Notes: a model not told the origin generated them from the sequence alone. A DNA stretch of 64,000 nucleotides from Syngnathus acus (GCF_901709675.1 NC_051095.1:25552456-25616455), one strand, 5' to 3'; positions 31,291 through 42,803 are shown, counted from the first letter of the stretch. Translations and numbers: made by a program.

Positions 31291-32245
31291 CAACGTTGAA
31301 ATGATCCCTGTTCACAAAAAGCTAAAAATAATAATAATAGAAGCCACACGAATTTTGTTAACATACCAGTTCCACCCTGTCACACACTCACACACTAACT
31401 GAATATCACAAGTTTGCCAGTTCACATCCCAATTTTTGAACAAGATGAGCAGTATAGAAAATTATAGATAGATATTAAGGATAGATTTTCCAACTCCACT
31501 TTTTGTTTCTGGTCTGTTGCATTTCAGTCTGATCACAGCACGTGTACCAAAGTATTGTCAGAAATTTTATAGTTTGCATAATTAAACATGTTAATACATA
31601 TACAAATGTTTTCCTTACTTCTGTCTCTTCTGTGTGTCTAGTGGATATTATACCAGTTGTTTAGAGTGATATGGCCTCCAGTATTGCAGTTGACATGCAC
31701 TGTAGTGATATATTTTACCTAAAGGGGGCAATGTTGCGCTACATGATATTTGCCAGTCATGGCAAAACAAACCCTAATGATCCCCACGGGAGAAAGTGAA
31801 AACTGATAAAGAACAAAACTGTCCAATTTGAAGCAAAATAGATAAGTAAGGAGGTTAGAGACATTACAAGTACTACAAGATGAAGGCAAATTAGGTGCTG
31901 ATATGACTGTGGTCTTTCAGAAAGGCTGATTGACCAGTGGTGTATTCCCTAATCTTCACATCTACATAAGATTAAATGAATCTTATGCTTGCATAGTGTT
32001 CTCCACTTTTTTTCTACTGGCACATTAAAACCAAAGGACATACGAAAAGCCTTAATACTGAAGTCAAATGAAGGAACATAGACCCGCTGATCACAATGAC
32101 CTGATGAAGAAGGTGAAACTGTGATACTATGCATAGGCAGATGTTTGGATATGTAGACAGACTGCCACAATAAATGGGGGATGTATGGGTTAGGTAAGGA
32201 CCACCATTTTAATACACTTTTTATTACGATACTTTTTTATTTATA
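31291..32245. other. Unassigned stretch
   Basis: This is AT-rich single-copy-looking DNA. The frames are short and have no recognised domain. Confidence 0.45.
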
Positions 32246-32643
32246 TACCGTATTTTTCGGACTAAAAGTCGCTCCGGAATATACGTCGCATTCGCCATAA
32301 AATGCACAATAAAGTGAAAAAAACATATATAAGTCGCTCCGGAGTATAAGTCGCATTTTGGGGGAAATTTATTCGACAAAATCCAACACCAAGAACAGAC
32401 ATGAACGAGCAACAACAGGCTAAACGATAGGTATGCTAACGTGACATAAACACAAACGAAGAGCTGAGAATGGGCCTGACGTAACATTCAGAGTTATTCA
32501 AATAACTATTACATAAATAACACGTTTATAAAACCATCTGTGTCACTCCAATTCATTAAATCCATCGATCGTCCTTTATGTAAACGATGCCGCGTATGCG
32601 CCGTGCCGCTGACGTCGGACTCGTCGCGAGTTGCAGTTCTAAA

Positions 32644-35330
32644 TGTGTGTGTGTGTGCTTGCACACAGGGCGTTGTGATGCGAAGTGCAGTGGTGTTGGA
32701 GTAGTAGTGCTCGTAGTTAGTGCATGTTGCATGCTTCTTCCTGCTTGCTACCTTCTGCTTTCAGCCACTGCCGCCGGCTAGCCCCCTGTTTCCGGGGGCG
32801 AAAAGAGGAGCCGAGTGCGTAAGTCTCCTCAGCCGGTACATAGCCTCTCCACCGTCAAGACTTCTGCATGCCTCCTCGTGGCCACACATGGTAACTGGGT
32901 GCCTCACGGCTCCAGGCTAAATTGCAGGGGATCGATCGGGGGAGCAACAGTGGGCCCCTAGGCGTGACGTACAGGCCCACCGGCGCGTGGATGTCCTGGC
33001 GCCCGCTAACCACTGTCCCAGCTATGGGGGAAATAGCACCCCCGCTGCCTTGTGGGTATCGTCTGGAACGAAAAGGCTAAGGGAGCAAACCCCGACAGGA
33101 AACCCGGCTTGGACTCCGTTAGGCAGACTCATGCTTTAAAAGAAAAAAGGCATTGTTCTGGCAACTCCTGCAGCCAACCTGATGCCAAACGTATCGGTTC
33201 ACCGTTCCTTTGGATGACAACAGGAAGGCCGAGAGGGAAGCCCTGATGCCTGGGAAACTCAAGGCTTCCATAAAACTTGCCCAGGCTTCTTGCGCACTGG
33301 AGAGGAAACTTCAGCTCCACTAACCAGTGGAGACACAACACGGGAGGTTAGCAGTTACCGGTTATAAGCCCTTTCTTATTGGCGTAGAGTATGGGTGCCA
33401 GGGGCTACCTCCGACGGTGGGAGAGATGTTCGGTCTCATTGGACAGCTACCGCCCGCCTCAAGCTGGGCAGCCCCCAGCCAATAAGGTGCTTTCCCGCCA
33501 CAGCCTGCCTGCTTCATTGGGTGCTTGGAGCTCAGGGATTTATCCTAACAAGTGGGCTGTAAATTCACGCACCAAGCAACAAAAGGAAATTACCGAAGAT
33601 TCCAGCACTACGCCTGGGGTGCTGGAATGTCAGGACTATGACACCCGGGCTCAGCGACAACCTACAATAAATTAGTGATGTCCGTAAAACTGCAGTTATC
33701 AACAACGAACTCCTGAAGCTCAGAATTGACATCTCGACCCTCCAGGAAACACGACTCCATGGATCTGGCTCACTCAAGGAAAAGAACTATACCTTCTTTT
33801 GGCGGGGGAAGCCCCCTGAGGAAACCAGGGAACACGGAGTAGGGTTCGCTGTCAGGAACACACTCCTGGGAGCAGTGGTACCACCCACAGGTGGCTCTGA
33901 GAGAATCCTGGCTCTCTGCCTCAATACATCTATGGGACCTGTCCACCTAGTGAGTGTGTACGCTCCAACACTTAGCTCCCCCCAGGAAATAAAAGAAAGG
34001 TTTTATGATGAACTCGAAGCGACTCTTAAAAACATTCCCAGCCGTGAACAGCTCTACCTACTTGGTGACTTTAATGCTAGAGTCGGAGCCGATCGTGACT
34101 CCTGGCCATCCTGCTTGGGACACCATGGCATCGGTAAGCTGAATGAAAATGGGCAGAGACTTCTGGAGTTCTGCACATATCACCACCTCTGCATCACCAA
34201 CACATACTTCCAGACCAAACCCATTCGCAAAGTCTCTTGGAGACATCCACGCTCAGGTCACTGGCACCAGTTAGACCTGATCATAACACGCACTTCTGAT
34301 CTCAGAGGCATCCTTCAAACACGCAGTCTCCACAGTGCAGTCTGCGACACAGACCACTCCCTTGTGCTCTGTAGAGTCAAGCTACAGGCAAAAAACCTAC
34401 ACAGATCCAAATCAAAGGGAGCCCCACGCATCGACAGCAGCAAAACAACCGACCCAACCAAAGCTACAGCCTTCCTCTGTGCCTTAGAAGTCTCCCTCCA
34501 CGGCCCACCCCAGTCCAGCTCCGCTCAGCGGTACTGGGATGGCTTGAGGGATGCCATACACAGCACGGCCCTGTCGGTCTTTGGCAAAAAGCAGGGAAAA
34601 CCAAATGACTGGTTCAATGCCAATTTAACAACATTGGCACCAATTCTTGAAGAAAAACGCGTCGCACTCACAAATTACAAGCGCACTCCAAACACCAAAA
34701 CTCTACAGACCCTCCGATCTTCTAGGGGGAAACTCCAACAAGCCGCTAGACGTTGTGCCAATGACTATTGGCTACAGCTCTGCAGCAACATTCAAGCAGC
34801 TGCTGACACAGGCAACATCAGACTCATGTTCGATGGCATCAAAAAGGCACTTGGACCATCACCCCGCAAAATTGTCCCATTGAAATCAGCTTCGGGAGAA
34901 ACCATCGCTGAACGCTCTAAGCAGCTGGACCGCTGGGTGGAACACTACTCAGAGCTCTATGCCAGGGACAACAGTGTCTCTGATGCAGCCCTCAGGCATG
35001 TAGGGCACCTACCTGTTATGGAAGAGCTCGACATGGAACCAACAACTGAGGAGCTAAGCAAAGCAATTAACAGCCTGCCCAGCGGAAAAGCTCCAGGCAC
35101 CGATGGGATAACAGCCGAAGTCCTCAAGTGTGGGAAGCCTGCTCTTCTGCATAGACTGCACAAGCTTTTATGCCTGTGCTGGAAAGAAGGCTCTGTCCCA
35201 CAGGACATGAGAAATGCTAACATCGTCACCTTGTACAAAAACAAGGGAGACAGGAGTGACTGTAACAACTACCGTGGCATCTCCCTACTCAGCATTACCG
35301 GTAAGCTCTTTGCTCGAGTTGTTGGGAGAT
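32644..35330 (+). mobile_element. CFDP2-like LINE, 5' two-thirds
   Basis: It starts in a (TG)7 run at 32644-32657, which the sibling TA elements lack at this position, followed by a GC-rich 5' region to about 33670 and a long endonuclease-RT frame. It breaks off in RT after LLSITGKLFARVV, where a 65-bp hAT fragment and a different LINE follow. Confidence 0.85.
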
Positions 35331-35371
35331 GTGGCTCTTTGCGGTACACAGTAAAAAAATGTGGCTCTTAG
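33676..35371 (+). CDS. LINE endonuclease and partial reverse transcriptase
   Basis: The frame is open from the stop just before 33676. The first Met lies at 33875 and is probably internal, because the domain begins earlier (RKTAVINNELLKL, then LQETRLHG). The endonuclease keeps the catalytic Glu (QETR), GDFNARVG near residue 64 of the Met-started protein, SWRHPRSGHWHQLDLIITR, and the DTDHSLV motif. A basic linker follows, then PSGKAPGTDGITAEVLKCGK, VTLYKNKGDRSDCNNYRG and ISLLSITGKLFARV from RT fingers. The palm is lost. The last 15 residues come from the hAT fragment. The frame is unusually intact for this window. Confidence 0.75.
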
Positions 35372-35395
35372 TCTCTGACCGGTTGGCCACCCCTG
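35331..35395. mobile_element. 65-bp hAT end fragment at LINE junction
   Basis: It runs from GTGGCTCTTTGCGG to GGTTGGCCACCCCTG and differs at two positions from 5851-5915. The flanks TGGGAGAT and CCTTAGAG do not match. It lies between two different LINE families. Relative to LINE sense it is inverted compared with the copy at 5851-5915. Confidence 0.8.
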
Positions 35396-36571
35396 CCTTA
35401 GAGACTGCAACAACTACAGAGGCATCATGATGCTATCAACACCGAGCAAAGTGCTAAGCCGCATCATCTTAGAAAGACTACGGAAAGGGGTTGACGAGCT
35501 CAGAGAAAATCAAGCTGGTTTCAGAAATGGAAGATCATGTATTGACCAAATTGCTACCCTTAGGATCATTATAGAACAATCGAGAGAATGGAACACCCTG
35601 GCTTACGTAAATTTCATCGACTTTGAAAAGGCGTTTGACAGCGTAGACCAGAAGCTATTATGAAGCTTAACGGCACATTACGGAACACCCCATAAATTCA
35701 TCAACATCATCAAAAGCTCATATCAGGACATGCAGTGCCAAGTGCTGCACCAGGGACCAACACAGAAAACATTCACCGTGCTCACTGGAGTGAAACAGGG
35801 ATGTCTACATTCCCCCTTTCTATTCCTCCTATGCATTGACTGGATCATGAAACAAACTACCCACAATAAAAAGACAGGCATCCAATGGACTTTGACAGAA
35901 CAACTAGAAGACCTGGACTTTGCTGACGATATTGCTCTACTCTCACACAGCCACCAACAGATACAGGAGAAAACTCAACTACTCGAAAAAACAGCAGCAG
36001 GACTGGGACTAAAAATAAACGGAGCAAAAACCAAAGTAATGCGAGTAAACAACAAAAACACAAACCCCATTAACCTCAGGGGCTGCCCACTGGAAGAGGT
36101 AGACAAATTCACATACCTAGGAAGTGTAATTGCAGTGGAACGGAGGAAGATGTGGAATCAAGACTAGGGAAAGCAAGAACAGCATTCAACATATTAGATA
36201 AGATCTGGAAAACCAAAACCATTTCACTCAATACTAAACTCAAAATCTTCAACTCCAACGTCAAAACAGTGCTGCTATATGGATCAGAAACATGGAGGAC
36301 CACCAAACACATCACCGCTAAACTGCAAACCTTCACAAACCACTGCCTAAGACGCATCCTCAGGATCTTCTGGCCCTACCGCATCAGCAACGGACTGCAC
36401 CAAACAAGAAACAATAGAGATACAGGTTTTGAGGAGGAAGTGGAGCTGGATAGGACATACCCTGAGAAAAAACAACACGGCTATAACCAAACAGGCGTTA
36501 ACATGGAACCCACAAGTCAAAAGAAGCAGAGGGAGCAGAGGGACACCCAAAAACAACTGGAGAAGCATTAA
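35396..36571 (+). mobile_element. Different LINE family, RT part only
   Basis: The frames read DCNNYRGIMMLSTPSKVLSR, ENQAGFRNGRSCIDQIATLR and NFIDFEKAFDSVDQKLL, then a TGA stop at 35661. They continue with GVKQGCLHSPFLFLLCIDWI and LEDLDFADDIALLSHSH (FADD at 35919-35930, an F in place of Y), then FTYLGSVI, a frameshift near 36140, ESRLGKARTAFNILDKIWK and VLLYGSETWRTTKH. The wording is that of another APE-type LINE group also common in invertebrates and fish. The start coincides with the RT motif DCNNYRG also present just upstream. Confidence 0.8.
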
Positions 36572-36715
36572 CAAAGTACCAGGAAAGACGTGGGTTTGGT
36601 AAACGGCTCTTTATTTAACAAAACAAGAGTTCAATGAGCCAACAACTACTGAACTGTAACGATAAAAACATATACAAGTTGCGACACGAAATAAAATATA
36701 TCAAATAACTATAAC

Positions 36716-37461
36716 TAGGGGTGTAAATCGCGGGTTTTGTCACGATACGATATAATATCGATACAAAGAATCACGATACGATATTTGCCGATATCTTAAA
36801 GCCTGCTGTGATTCATTCACGATACATCACGATATAGTGCTCCACGATCGATATATATATATTTTTTTCTAAATAAAAAATACAGAACAATATCCTGATT
36901 TATAACAATTCATACGCAAAATCAACAAGGTACTGCAAACTCTTTATTTAGGAAATTAGAAGAGTATTGTAGTATACAAAGTGCTTATTTTAACACTGAA
37001 CTTTATCAAATTCCTATATTTTTTCTCATATAAGTAAAGAAAAATGAATATTCTTACACTTTAAAGTGCATTACTGAATTATTTATTTCCAATAATTTTA
37101 ATTGTCCGTTGAGCCATCTTTTCTTTGGAATCCAAAGTGCTTCCAAACGAATGACTTGAAGCCCAAAGGGGAGCGAATTTCCTCGTCTTCTTGGACACTA
37201 GCCATAGCACCAGCCCAGGAGCCGCGTAGTTGTCGGCTCCCCTTTCACGTGCCTGCTCTGCTCACAACACAACACGCCGCGTACTGCTCCCGGAAAGAGG
37301 AAGCAAGCAACAATGAACTGGATTTCAAAATAAAGTCGCGTCTAATGTCCGAGGTCAAACACGGCGATATAAATCGATGTTTACGTTTAGCATCGATGCC
37401 AATAAATCGTAGAGCATTATATCGATTAATCGATGTGTATCGATGAATCGTTACACCCCTA
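36716..37461. mobile_element. hAT-like element with ACTATAAC duplication
   Basis: The ends are TAGGGGTGTAAATCG and GATGAATCGTTACACCCCTA. The 8-bp duplication ACTATAAC at 36708-36715 and 37462-37469 is perfect. The inside near both ends is rich in CGATAC and ATCGAT units. No transposase frame is seen. This is a different family from the CAGGGG hATs. Confidence 0.88.
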
Positions 37462-37499
37462 ACTATAACATAAATAGTTCACCGCCACACGGCCCCAAG

Positions 37500-37860
37500 C
37501 ACCGGCGTCGACTTCCAGGCGTGTGGCAGCGTGGACTTCCATCCTCGGAGGTGGCACTTCCAGCCATGGAGGTGGCTGGGACCTACGTAGAGTAGGACTG
37601 GGCGTGCGTAAGAGCAGTGTCCGAGCCCCGTCCACTGTCCCCGGACAGCCACCCGGCCGAGTGCCGGCCCCCGACTCCATCCACGGAGGTGGAAGAGAGC
37701 TCCGTAGAATAGGACCGGGGGTGCATAAAAGCCATGTCCGAGTCCCATCCACCGTCCTCGGACAGCCACCCGGCCGAGTGCCGGCCCCCGACTTCCATCC
37801 ATGGAGGTGAAAGAGCGCTCCGTAGAGTAGGACCGGGCGTGCGTAAAAGCCATAATAGTT
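37500..37860. repeat. 117-118-bp minisatellite in T1
   Basis: Starting points of the shared GTAGA(G/A)TAGGAC block lie at 37587, 37704 and 37822, so the period is 117-118 bases over about three units. The same unit occurs at 46094-46385 in the related element T2. Frames across it mirror each other and are not genes. Confidence 0.9.
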
Positions 37861-38217
37861 TTTCAAACCTTCTGTCACTCCAAATCATTAAATCCTTCAA
37901 ACTCTTCGTCCTCCGTGTCGCTTACAAACAAAGCCGCTAATGATGCCAGTAGTACGTGGGGCCCTTCGTCATCTTCGTCATCCCGTGATCAATCTTTGTC
38001 CTTTATGCAAACAACCGCTGCGCCGCGCCGCTGACGTACTTGCAGTTCAAATTACAGTAATCCCTTGCTACATCGCGGTTCGTTTATTTTTCACTTTTTT
38101 TTTGGGGGGAATTTTGAAAATTTGTGAAAGAATTCACATATAAGTCGCTCCTCAGTATAAGTCGCCCCCCCACCCAAACTATGAAAAAAAACGCGACTTA
38201 TAGTCCGAAAAATACGG

Positions 38218-38678
38218 TCGTGTTTTCACAACAGCTGTCGCTGTAACAAAGTGCTTTACAAAACATATCACAAAATAGCAATGCAATAAAAAAACATCCG
38301 CCCATTCAATATAATTGCTGTAGATATGTGATTAAAACAAAAAAGCACAGCCGTGTGATGCACCTTTGGTGTCTAGCATTGAGTTTCCCCACCCCACTAT
38401 ATACAAAGAATCAAGGGCCTGTGTTTGCATCAGAGTTTTGTTTTAGCATAATTGGGAGCTAGTTAGTTAAAATTATCTGGCCCATTTGTACTGCCTGAAT
38501 AACACAATTTACAGAACAGCTTGGTGATAAGATGTAAATTTTCAAGTGTTAGCGTTACATTATCCAGGCTACCCTATTATGTTGGAAGGCAAATGTATAT
38601 GTCTGTTGTGCATGCAGTGTGAGCCATTGCCTGAATGATGTGTGTTGCTGTGTTTAAGAAATTGTTAACGTTCTCACG
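38218..38678. other. Unassigned stretch
   Basis: No gene or known repeat was recognised. Confidence 0.45.
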
Positions 38679-40000
38679 AGAATCAGAATCAGCTTTATTG
38701 ACCAACTTTGGCATGCCAAACAGGGGAATTTGACTCTCAGCCTCTGTACGACATTTAAGTGACTGACAATATTCAGGCAGCTAACAACATTTAAGTGGCG
38801 AGAGCAGGATGTTATTGCACAGTGATGTCTCTAAATCTCTATGAGTGGTGTGAGTTCATCAGAGCGACGGCCTGGGGGAAGAAGCTGTGTCTGTGTCTGC
38901 TGGTTTTGGCGTACAGCGCTCTGTAACGCCGTCCAGAGGGGAGTAGTTTGAACAGACTGTGACCTGGTTGAGAAGGGTCTGTAGAGATGTTACTTGCACG
39001 TTTCCTGGTCCTGGATAGGTACAAGTCTTGGATAGATGGGAGGTTGGTCCCGATTATCTTTTCCGCAGACCTGATTGTCCGTTGTAGTCTGTGCTTGTCT
39101 TGTTTGGTGGCCGATCCAAACCAGACAGTGATGGAGGTGAAGAGGATAGACTGGATGATGGCAGTGTTGAAGGTCTTCAGCAGCTCCTGAGGCAGGTTGA
39201 ACCTCCTGAGCTGTCTCGGAAAGTACAACCTCTGATGGGCCTTATTCTGGACAGAGTCTATGTGGCTGGTCCATTTCAGGTCCCGGGAGATTGTGGATTC
39301 AAGATTCAAGAGTTTTTTATTCGCCATGTTTGAGCGTGCCAAACAAGGAATTTGACTTCGGTAAATCACAGCCTCTGTTCAACATTTAGGTGACTAACAA
39401 CACTCAGGACATGTGAAAAATGGCAAATATTCTCAAACATCCCCTGATCTTAAACTCCCAAGAGGGCAAGGAAAAACTCAAAATTCCAGCTAGGGGAAAT
39501 GAGAAACCTTGAGAAGAGACCACAGATGGGAGGGTCCCTCTTCCAGGATGACCAGGCTGCAATGGATGCAGAGAAGACACATAGTACAAACAGTGTAGAC
39601 AATTCAAAAAAGGTGTGGAGAGCAGGACAGTAATGACTCTGAGACTCTAAGAGTGGTGTGAGTTCATCAGAGCAACAGCCTGGGGGAAGAAGCTGTCTCT
39701 GTGTCTGCTGGTTTTGGCGTACAGAGCTCTATAACGCCGTCCGGAGGGGAGTAGTTCAAACAGACTGCAACCTGGGTGAGAAGGGTCTGTAGAGATGTTC
39801 TCTCACGTTTCCTGATCCTGGACAGGTACAAGTCTTGGAAAGATGGGAGGTTGATTCCAATGATCTTTTCTGCAGTCCTGATTGTCCGTTGCAGTCTGTG
39901 CTTGTCTTGTTTGGAGGCCGATCAAGACAAGCACAGATCCCAGGAACTTGAAGGTGTGTGTGGTGGGAATAGCATTGCTGAGGATGGTGAGGGGTGGAAT
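38679..40000 (-). mobile_element. Rex1-like LINE with second copy of itself inside
   Basis: The outer copy occupies 38679-39299 and about 39937-40000. The inner copy occupies 39300-39936. Outer coding on the minus strand (39369-38839) reads SRDLKWTSHIDSVQNKAHQR, LYFPRQLRRFNLPQ and DLYLSRTRKRASNIS, the RT C-terminus. The inner copy carries the same C-terminus (SRTRKR-like block near 39820, HSF then ALMNS near 39670). The outer sequence GATCCCAGGAACTTGAAGG is cut at GGAT/TCCC and resumes after the inner copy. Confidence 0.85.
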
Positions 40001-40493
40001 ACTGGTTGTACACAGTGCTCTGCCAAAATGTTTCAGTACGTTTCAGTACGACTAGTAAATTACAAGGTCGCATCGCTTTCAGCATTACGGCAACCGTGGT
40101 CAGGGGCATCACCGAAGTAAGCTGCTACTGGTTGATCGAATGACATTTAAAAAAAAAACATTCTTTCTATAGGCTAGACTCCATCCCATCGCTTGATTGA
40201 CATACAGTTAAGCCTGTCGGGAGGCAATCACAGTGAACCGCAGCAAGTTTGGCTGCGCATACACAAACCCGGCACCAAAGCTAACAAGCTAATCAACGCA
40301 TTACGCATCAACGCACGCACTCGCTTTTGTCTTTTAAACTAAAGAAAGTTTATGATCATCAAAAATTAGTGGGGTTGCTGGACCAAGTAACAAGCTAAAC
40401 CGTATCACTTTCATACAGAATGGGAGGTGGACTTGACCTCATTGACTGGGTTGACATTCCCTTTAGCACAGCACCATCTAGCGCAGGGTTGTC
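40001..40493. other. Unassigned stretch
   Basis: No gene is recognised. CGTTTCAGTA is repeated at 40029-40048 in a short tandem. Confidence 0.4.
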
Positions 40494-40828
40494 ACAACTA
40501 CGGCCCGCGGGCCCAGTTTTTATTGGCCCGCAGCAAATTCTGAAAACATAATTGAATATGGCCCGCACAAGAAGCTTGAGCTCAACTCTGTTGCACTTCT
40601 CGGTTTCAACACTAGATGGAGCCCGCCACACAAATGAAATCAAGTGAAGAAAAACTTTTACCGCGAGTCCCCAGAAATGGCTGCACCGAAGAAACGCAAA
40701 ATAGCAAGTGAGTGTAGAATATTTCAAACACGTTGGGAAAATGAGTATTTCTTCAAATAAATCAACAGAAAGTGTGTCTGTTTGATTTGTACTGAAGATG
40801 TTGCTGTGATGAAAGAGTATAATGTCCG
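40494..40828 (+). mobile_element. hAT left part with BED-type transposase start
   Basis: It begins CAGGGTTGTCACAACTACGG. A broken frame reads MAAPKKRKIASECRIFQTRW, ENEYFFK, a stop, and CVCLICTEDVAVMKEYNVR, the BED-like start of a GTF2IRD2-like hAT transposase. At about 40829 it switches to sequence of hAT-1, so the element is chimeric and its own right half is missing. Confidence 0.7.
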
Positions 40829-41332
40829 CGCATTTACTCCCGGGAGCCGTGTCAGAAAGCTCGGTGCACACTCACAAGTGCGTGTGCGTACTCAGTAGTA
40901 CGTAGTTATTACATCTATCAGTGCCGAATTTCGAGTGTCGGCTGTGACGTCAATATTCTCGTAATTCGCGCGCTGAGTTTTCAGATACAGTTTTACGCTA
41001 ATGCCACCCACAAACCTTCCCCTGGAATCCTTCCATTAAAATGAGTGGCCCGAAGAAAAAAAAAGGTGGACCGAATGTTAAAAAAGAGTGGACAATTTGG
41101 CTCGACCTACGTGTGTGAGAAGACGTTCAGCCACATGAACGTCAACAAAGCCCGTCACAGATCTAGGTTAACGGACCGACACCTCGGCTCTATCCTAAGA
41201 ATTACCACAACAAATTTTACTCCAGACTATGATGCACTAGCAAAAAAGGGAAACCAACAATACTCTTGATTTCTTTATTACTTTATTTAGATGTATTCTT
41301 TCACTGATTCTTCAAGATGATGAATTTGGTCA
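40829..41332 (+). mobile_element. hAT-1 inner fragment with longer transposase end
   Basis: This matches 20840-21270. The frame at 41045-41269 reads LKKSGQFGSTYVCEKTFSHM then NVNKARHRSRLTDRHLGSIL and FTPDYDALAKKG, the hAT dimerisation domain, more complete than in the 20685 and 54202 copies. Neither terminal inverted repeat is present. Confidence 0.8.
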
Positions 41333-41390
41333 GAAGTCAAACTCCTTGTTTGGCACGCTCAAACATGGCGAATAAAAGCTCTTGAATCTT
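41333..41390 (+). mobile_element. Rex1-like LINE 3' tail fragment
   Basis: It reads CTCCTTGTTTGGCACGCTC and CAAACATGGCGAATAAAAGC, matching the 3' end at 14720-14767. It is only about 58 bp, an extreme 5' truncation. Confidence 0.7.
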
Positions 41391-41397
41391 GAAACCG

Positions 41398-41620
41398 TCA
41401 CCTGACCATTTGGCATCTATGTGTATTGGAAAGTCACCGCCCTGTGTGTGTGTGAGTTGTGTCCGTGCTTTTGATTGAGCAGTCATGTTTATATAAAATA
41501 ATAAGAGGATTTACTCATATATGAACATGAAAAAGTAATATATGAGTTTGTCAAACCTAACAGAATATGTACACATTGCTGTTTCTCCCACTTCAACCCT
41601 TTTCAGTATTTGTTTTCCGG
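41398..41620. mobile_element. hAT-associated repeat fragment
   Basis: It matches the inner part of the fragment at 9640-10165 (TTTATATAAAATAATAAGAG block, ACACATTGCTGTTTC block). No ends are present. Confidence 0.6.
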
Positions 41621-42181
41621 GTCATGTCTTGTCGGAGATTTACGTCTAGCTCGTATCGCATTGTCAACTTTACCCCTGTAAGTGGTCCCATTTTATTTGT
41701 TATTAGTTGTGTGTTGCTAGTGTTCCCTGCACATTAAGTTCATTATGGTCGTCACTGTTTCTATGTTTGCAGAGCTCCTTCATATGTTTCAATAAACGTT
41801 GTTGATAAAAAGTATGCATCCCCAAAGAACCATCTCTTTCCTCGCAAACCTCTTTCTATATATTGTCTTACAAATGGTAATTAAACATTAAAACACCTGG
41901 GACTTATAGACCGGTGTGGCTTATATATGAACAAAATAAGATTTTCCCCTAATTTTAGCTGGTGCATATTATAATCAGGTGTGTTTTATAGTACAGAAAT
42001 TATGGTATCCATAATGTTTTGTCAAGAGAGAAAACTGCGCAACACTTGATCCTAATAATTTTTAAATGATAACTTCTACAATGATCCTTGTAAGTCTGTT
42101 CCAACACTGGTGAGTTATTTTTAGAACGGGTCCGCAGGCTACTCATGTGAGCTATAGTGCCCGTGAGCACCATGTTGGATG
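41621..42181. other. Unassigned stretch
   Basis: No gene is recognised. The 41860-42005 part is AT-rich and no repeat ends were found. Confidence 0.4.
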
Positions 42182-42189
42182 TTCTAGAG

Positions 42190-42402
42190 CAGGGGTCACC
42201 AACTCCGGTCCTCAAGGGCGCCAATCCAGCCTGTTTTAGGTGCAGCCCTACAACAACACACCTGATTCAAATAATCAGGATCGCTATCAGCCTTAATAGA
42301 GCTTGCTGATGAGCTGATCATTTGAATCAGGTGTGTTGTTGTAGGGCTGCACCTAAAACAGGCTGGATTGGCGCCCTTGAGGACCGGAGTTGGTGACCCC
42401 TG
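42190..42402. mobile_element. hAT foldback, 213 bp
   Basis: The two halves are inverted copies of each other for about 85 bases: CAGGGGTCACCAACTCCGG at the left and CCGGAGTTGGTGACCCCTG at the right, with a loop near 42275-42310. The 8-bp duplication TTCTAGAG at 42182-42189 and 42403-42410 is perfect. It is non-coding. A related foldback is at 60152-60311. Confidence 0.95.
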
Positions 42403-42410
42403 TTCTAGAG

Positions 42411-42645
42411 CATGGGTCGGGAACCTATGGCTCGCGAGCCAGATATGGCTTTTTTGGCGATGTTAAAAACGTTATTAAAAAGAATACAGTAGTACACTAA
42501 AAAAATCGTTGGTTTTAATTAAAATACATGCATTTAATTGTATTTAAACTATAGTTTTTTTTTTAAATGGTATGGGTCTCATGGGAAATTATTTTTAAAA
42601 ATGGGAATTTATGGCTCGGTCTGCCAAAAAGGTCCCCGACCCTTG
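42411..42645. mobile_element. hAT MITE sharing a target site with its neighbour
   Basis: The ends are CATGGGTCGGGAACC and GGTCCCCGACCCTTG. TTCTAGAG lies on both sides (42403-42410 and 42646-42653). The left copy is also the right duplication of the 42190-42402 foldback. Non-coding, 235 bp. Confidence 0.92.
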
Positions 42646-42803
42646 TTCTAGAGCATTCACTTTTCGTAGTTTTAAAGGCTACTACAATTTTGGTGTACTG
42701 GGCACACCGAACCCACTAAATAATATGAACTTTTTTCACACACAAGCCACATTGGTTTGTTAACCATTCATATTGCAGGAGCTGGTGTGTACACACCTTA
42801 ATC

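Larger units (their letters stand above)
32248..38217. mobile_element. TA-flanked DNA element (copy T1), with nested LINE and hAT
   Basis: It begins CCGTATTTTTCGGAC and ends GTCCGAAAAATACGG, with further matching AAGTCGC and GCGACTTATA subterminal parts. TA precedes the left end; the right flank is TC, so one side of the duplication is mutated. The family copies at 45136-46634 and 59094-59863 have TA on both sides. Original sequence is 32248-32643 and 36572-38217; the rest is a LINE and a hAT. The style is Tc/mariner or pogo-like; no transposase was seen. Confidence 0.8.

Noticed and set aside
37459-37900. Proline- and glycine-rich genes on both strands
   Set aside because: All frames repeat every 117-118 bases on both strands, so they are shadows of a minisatellite.
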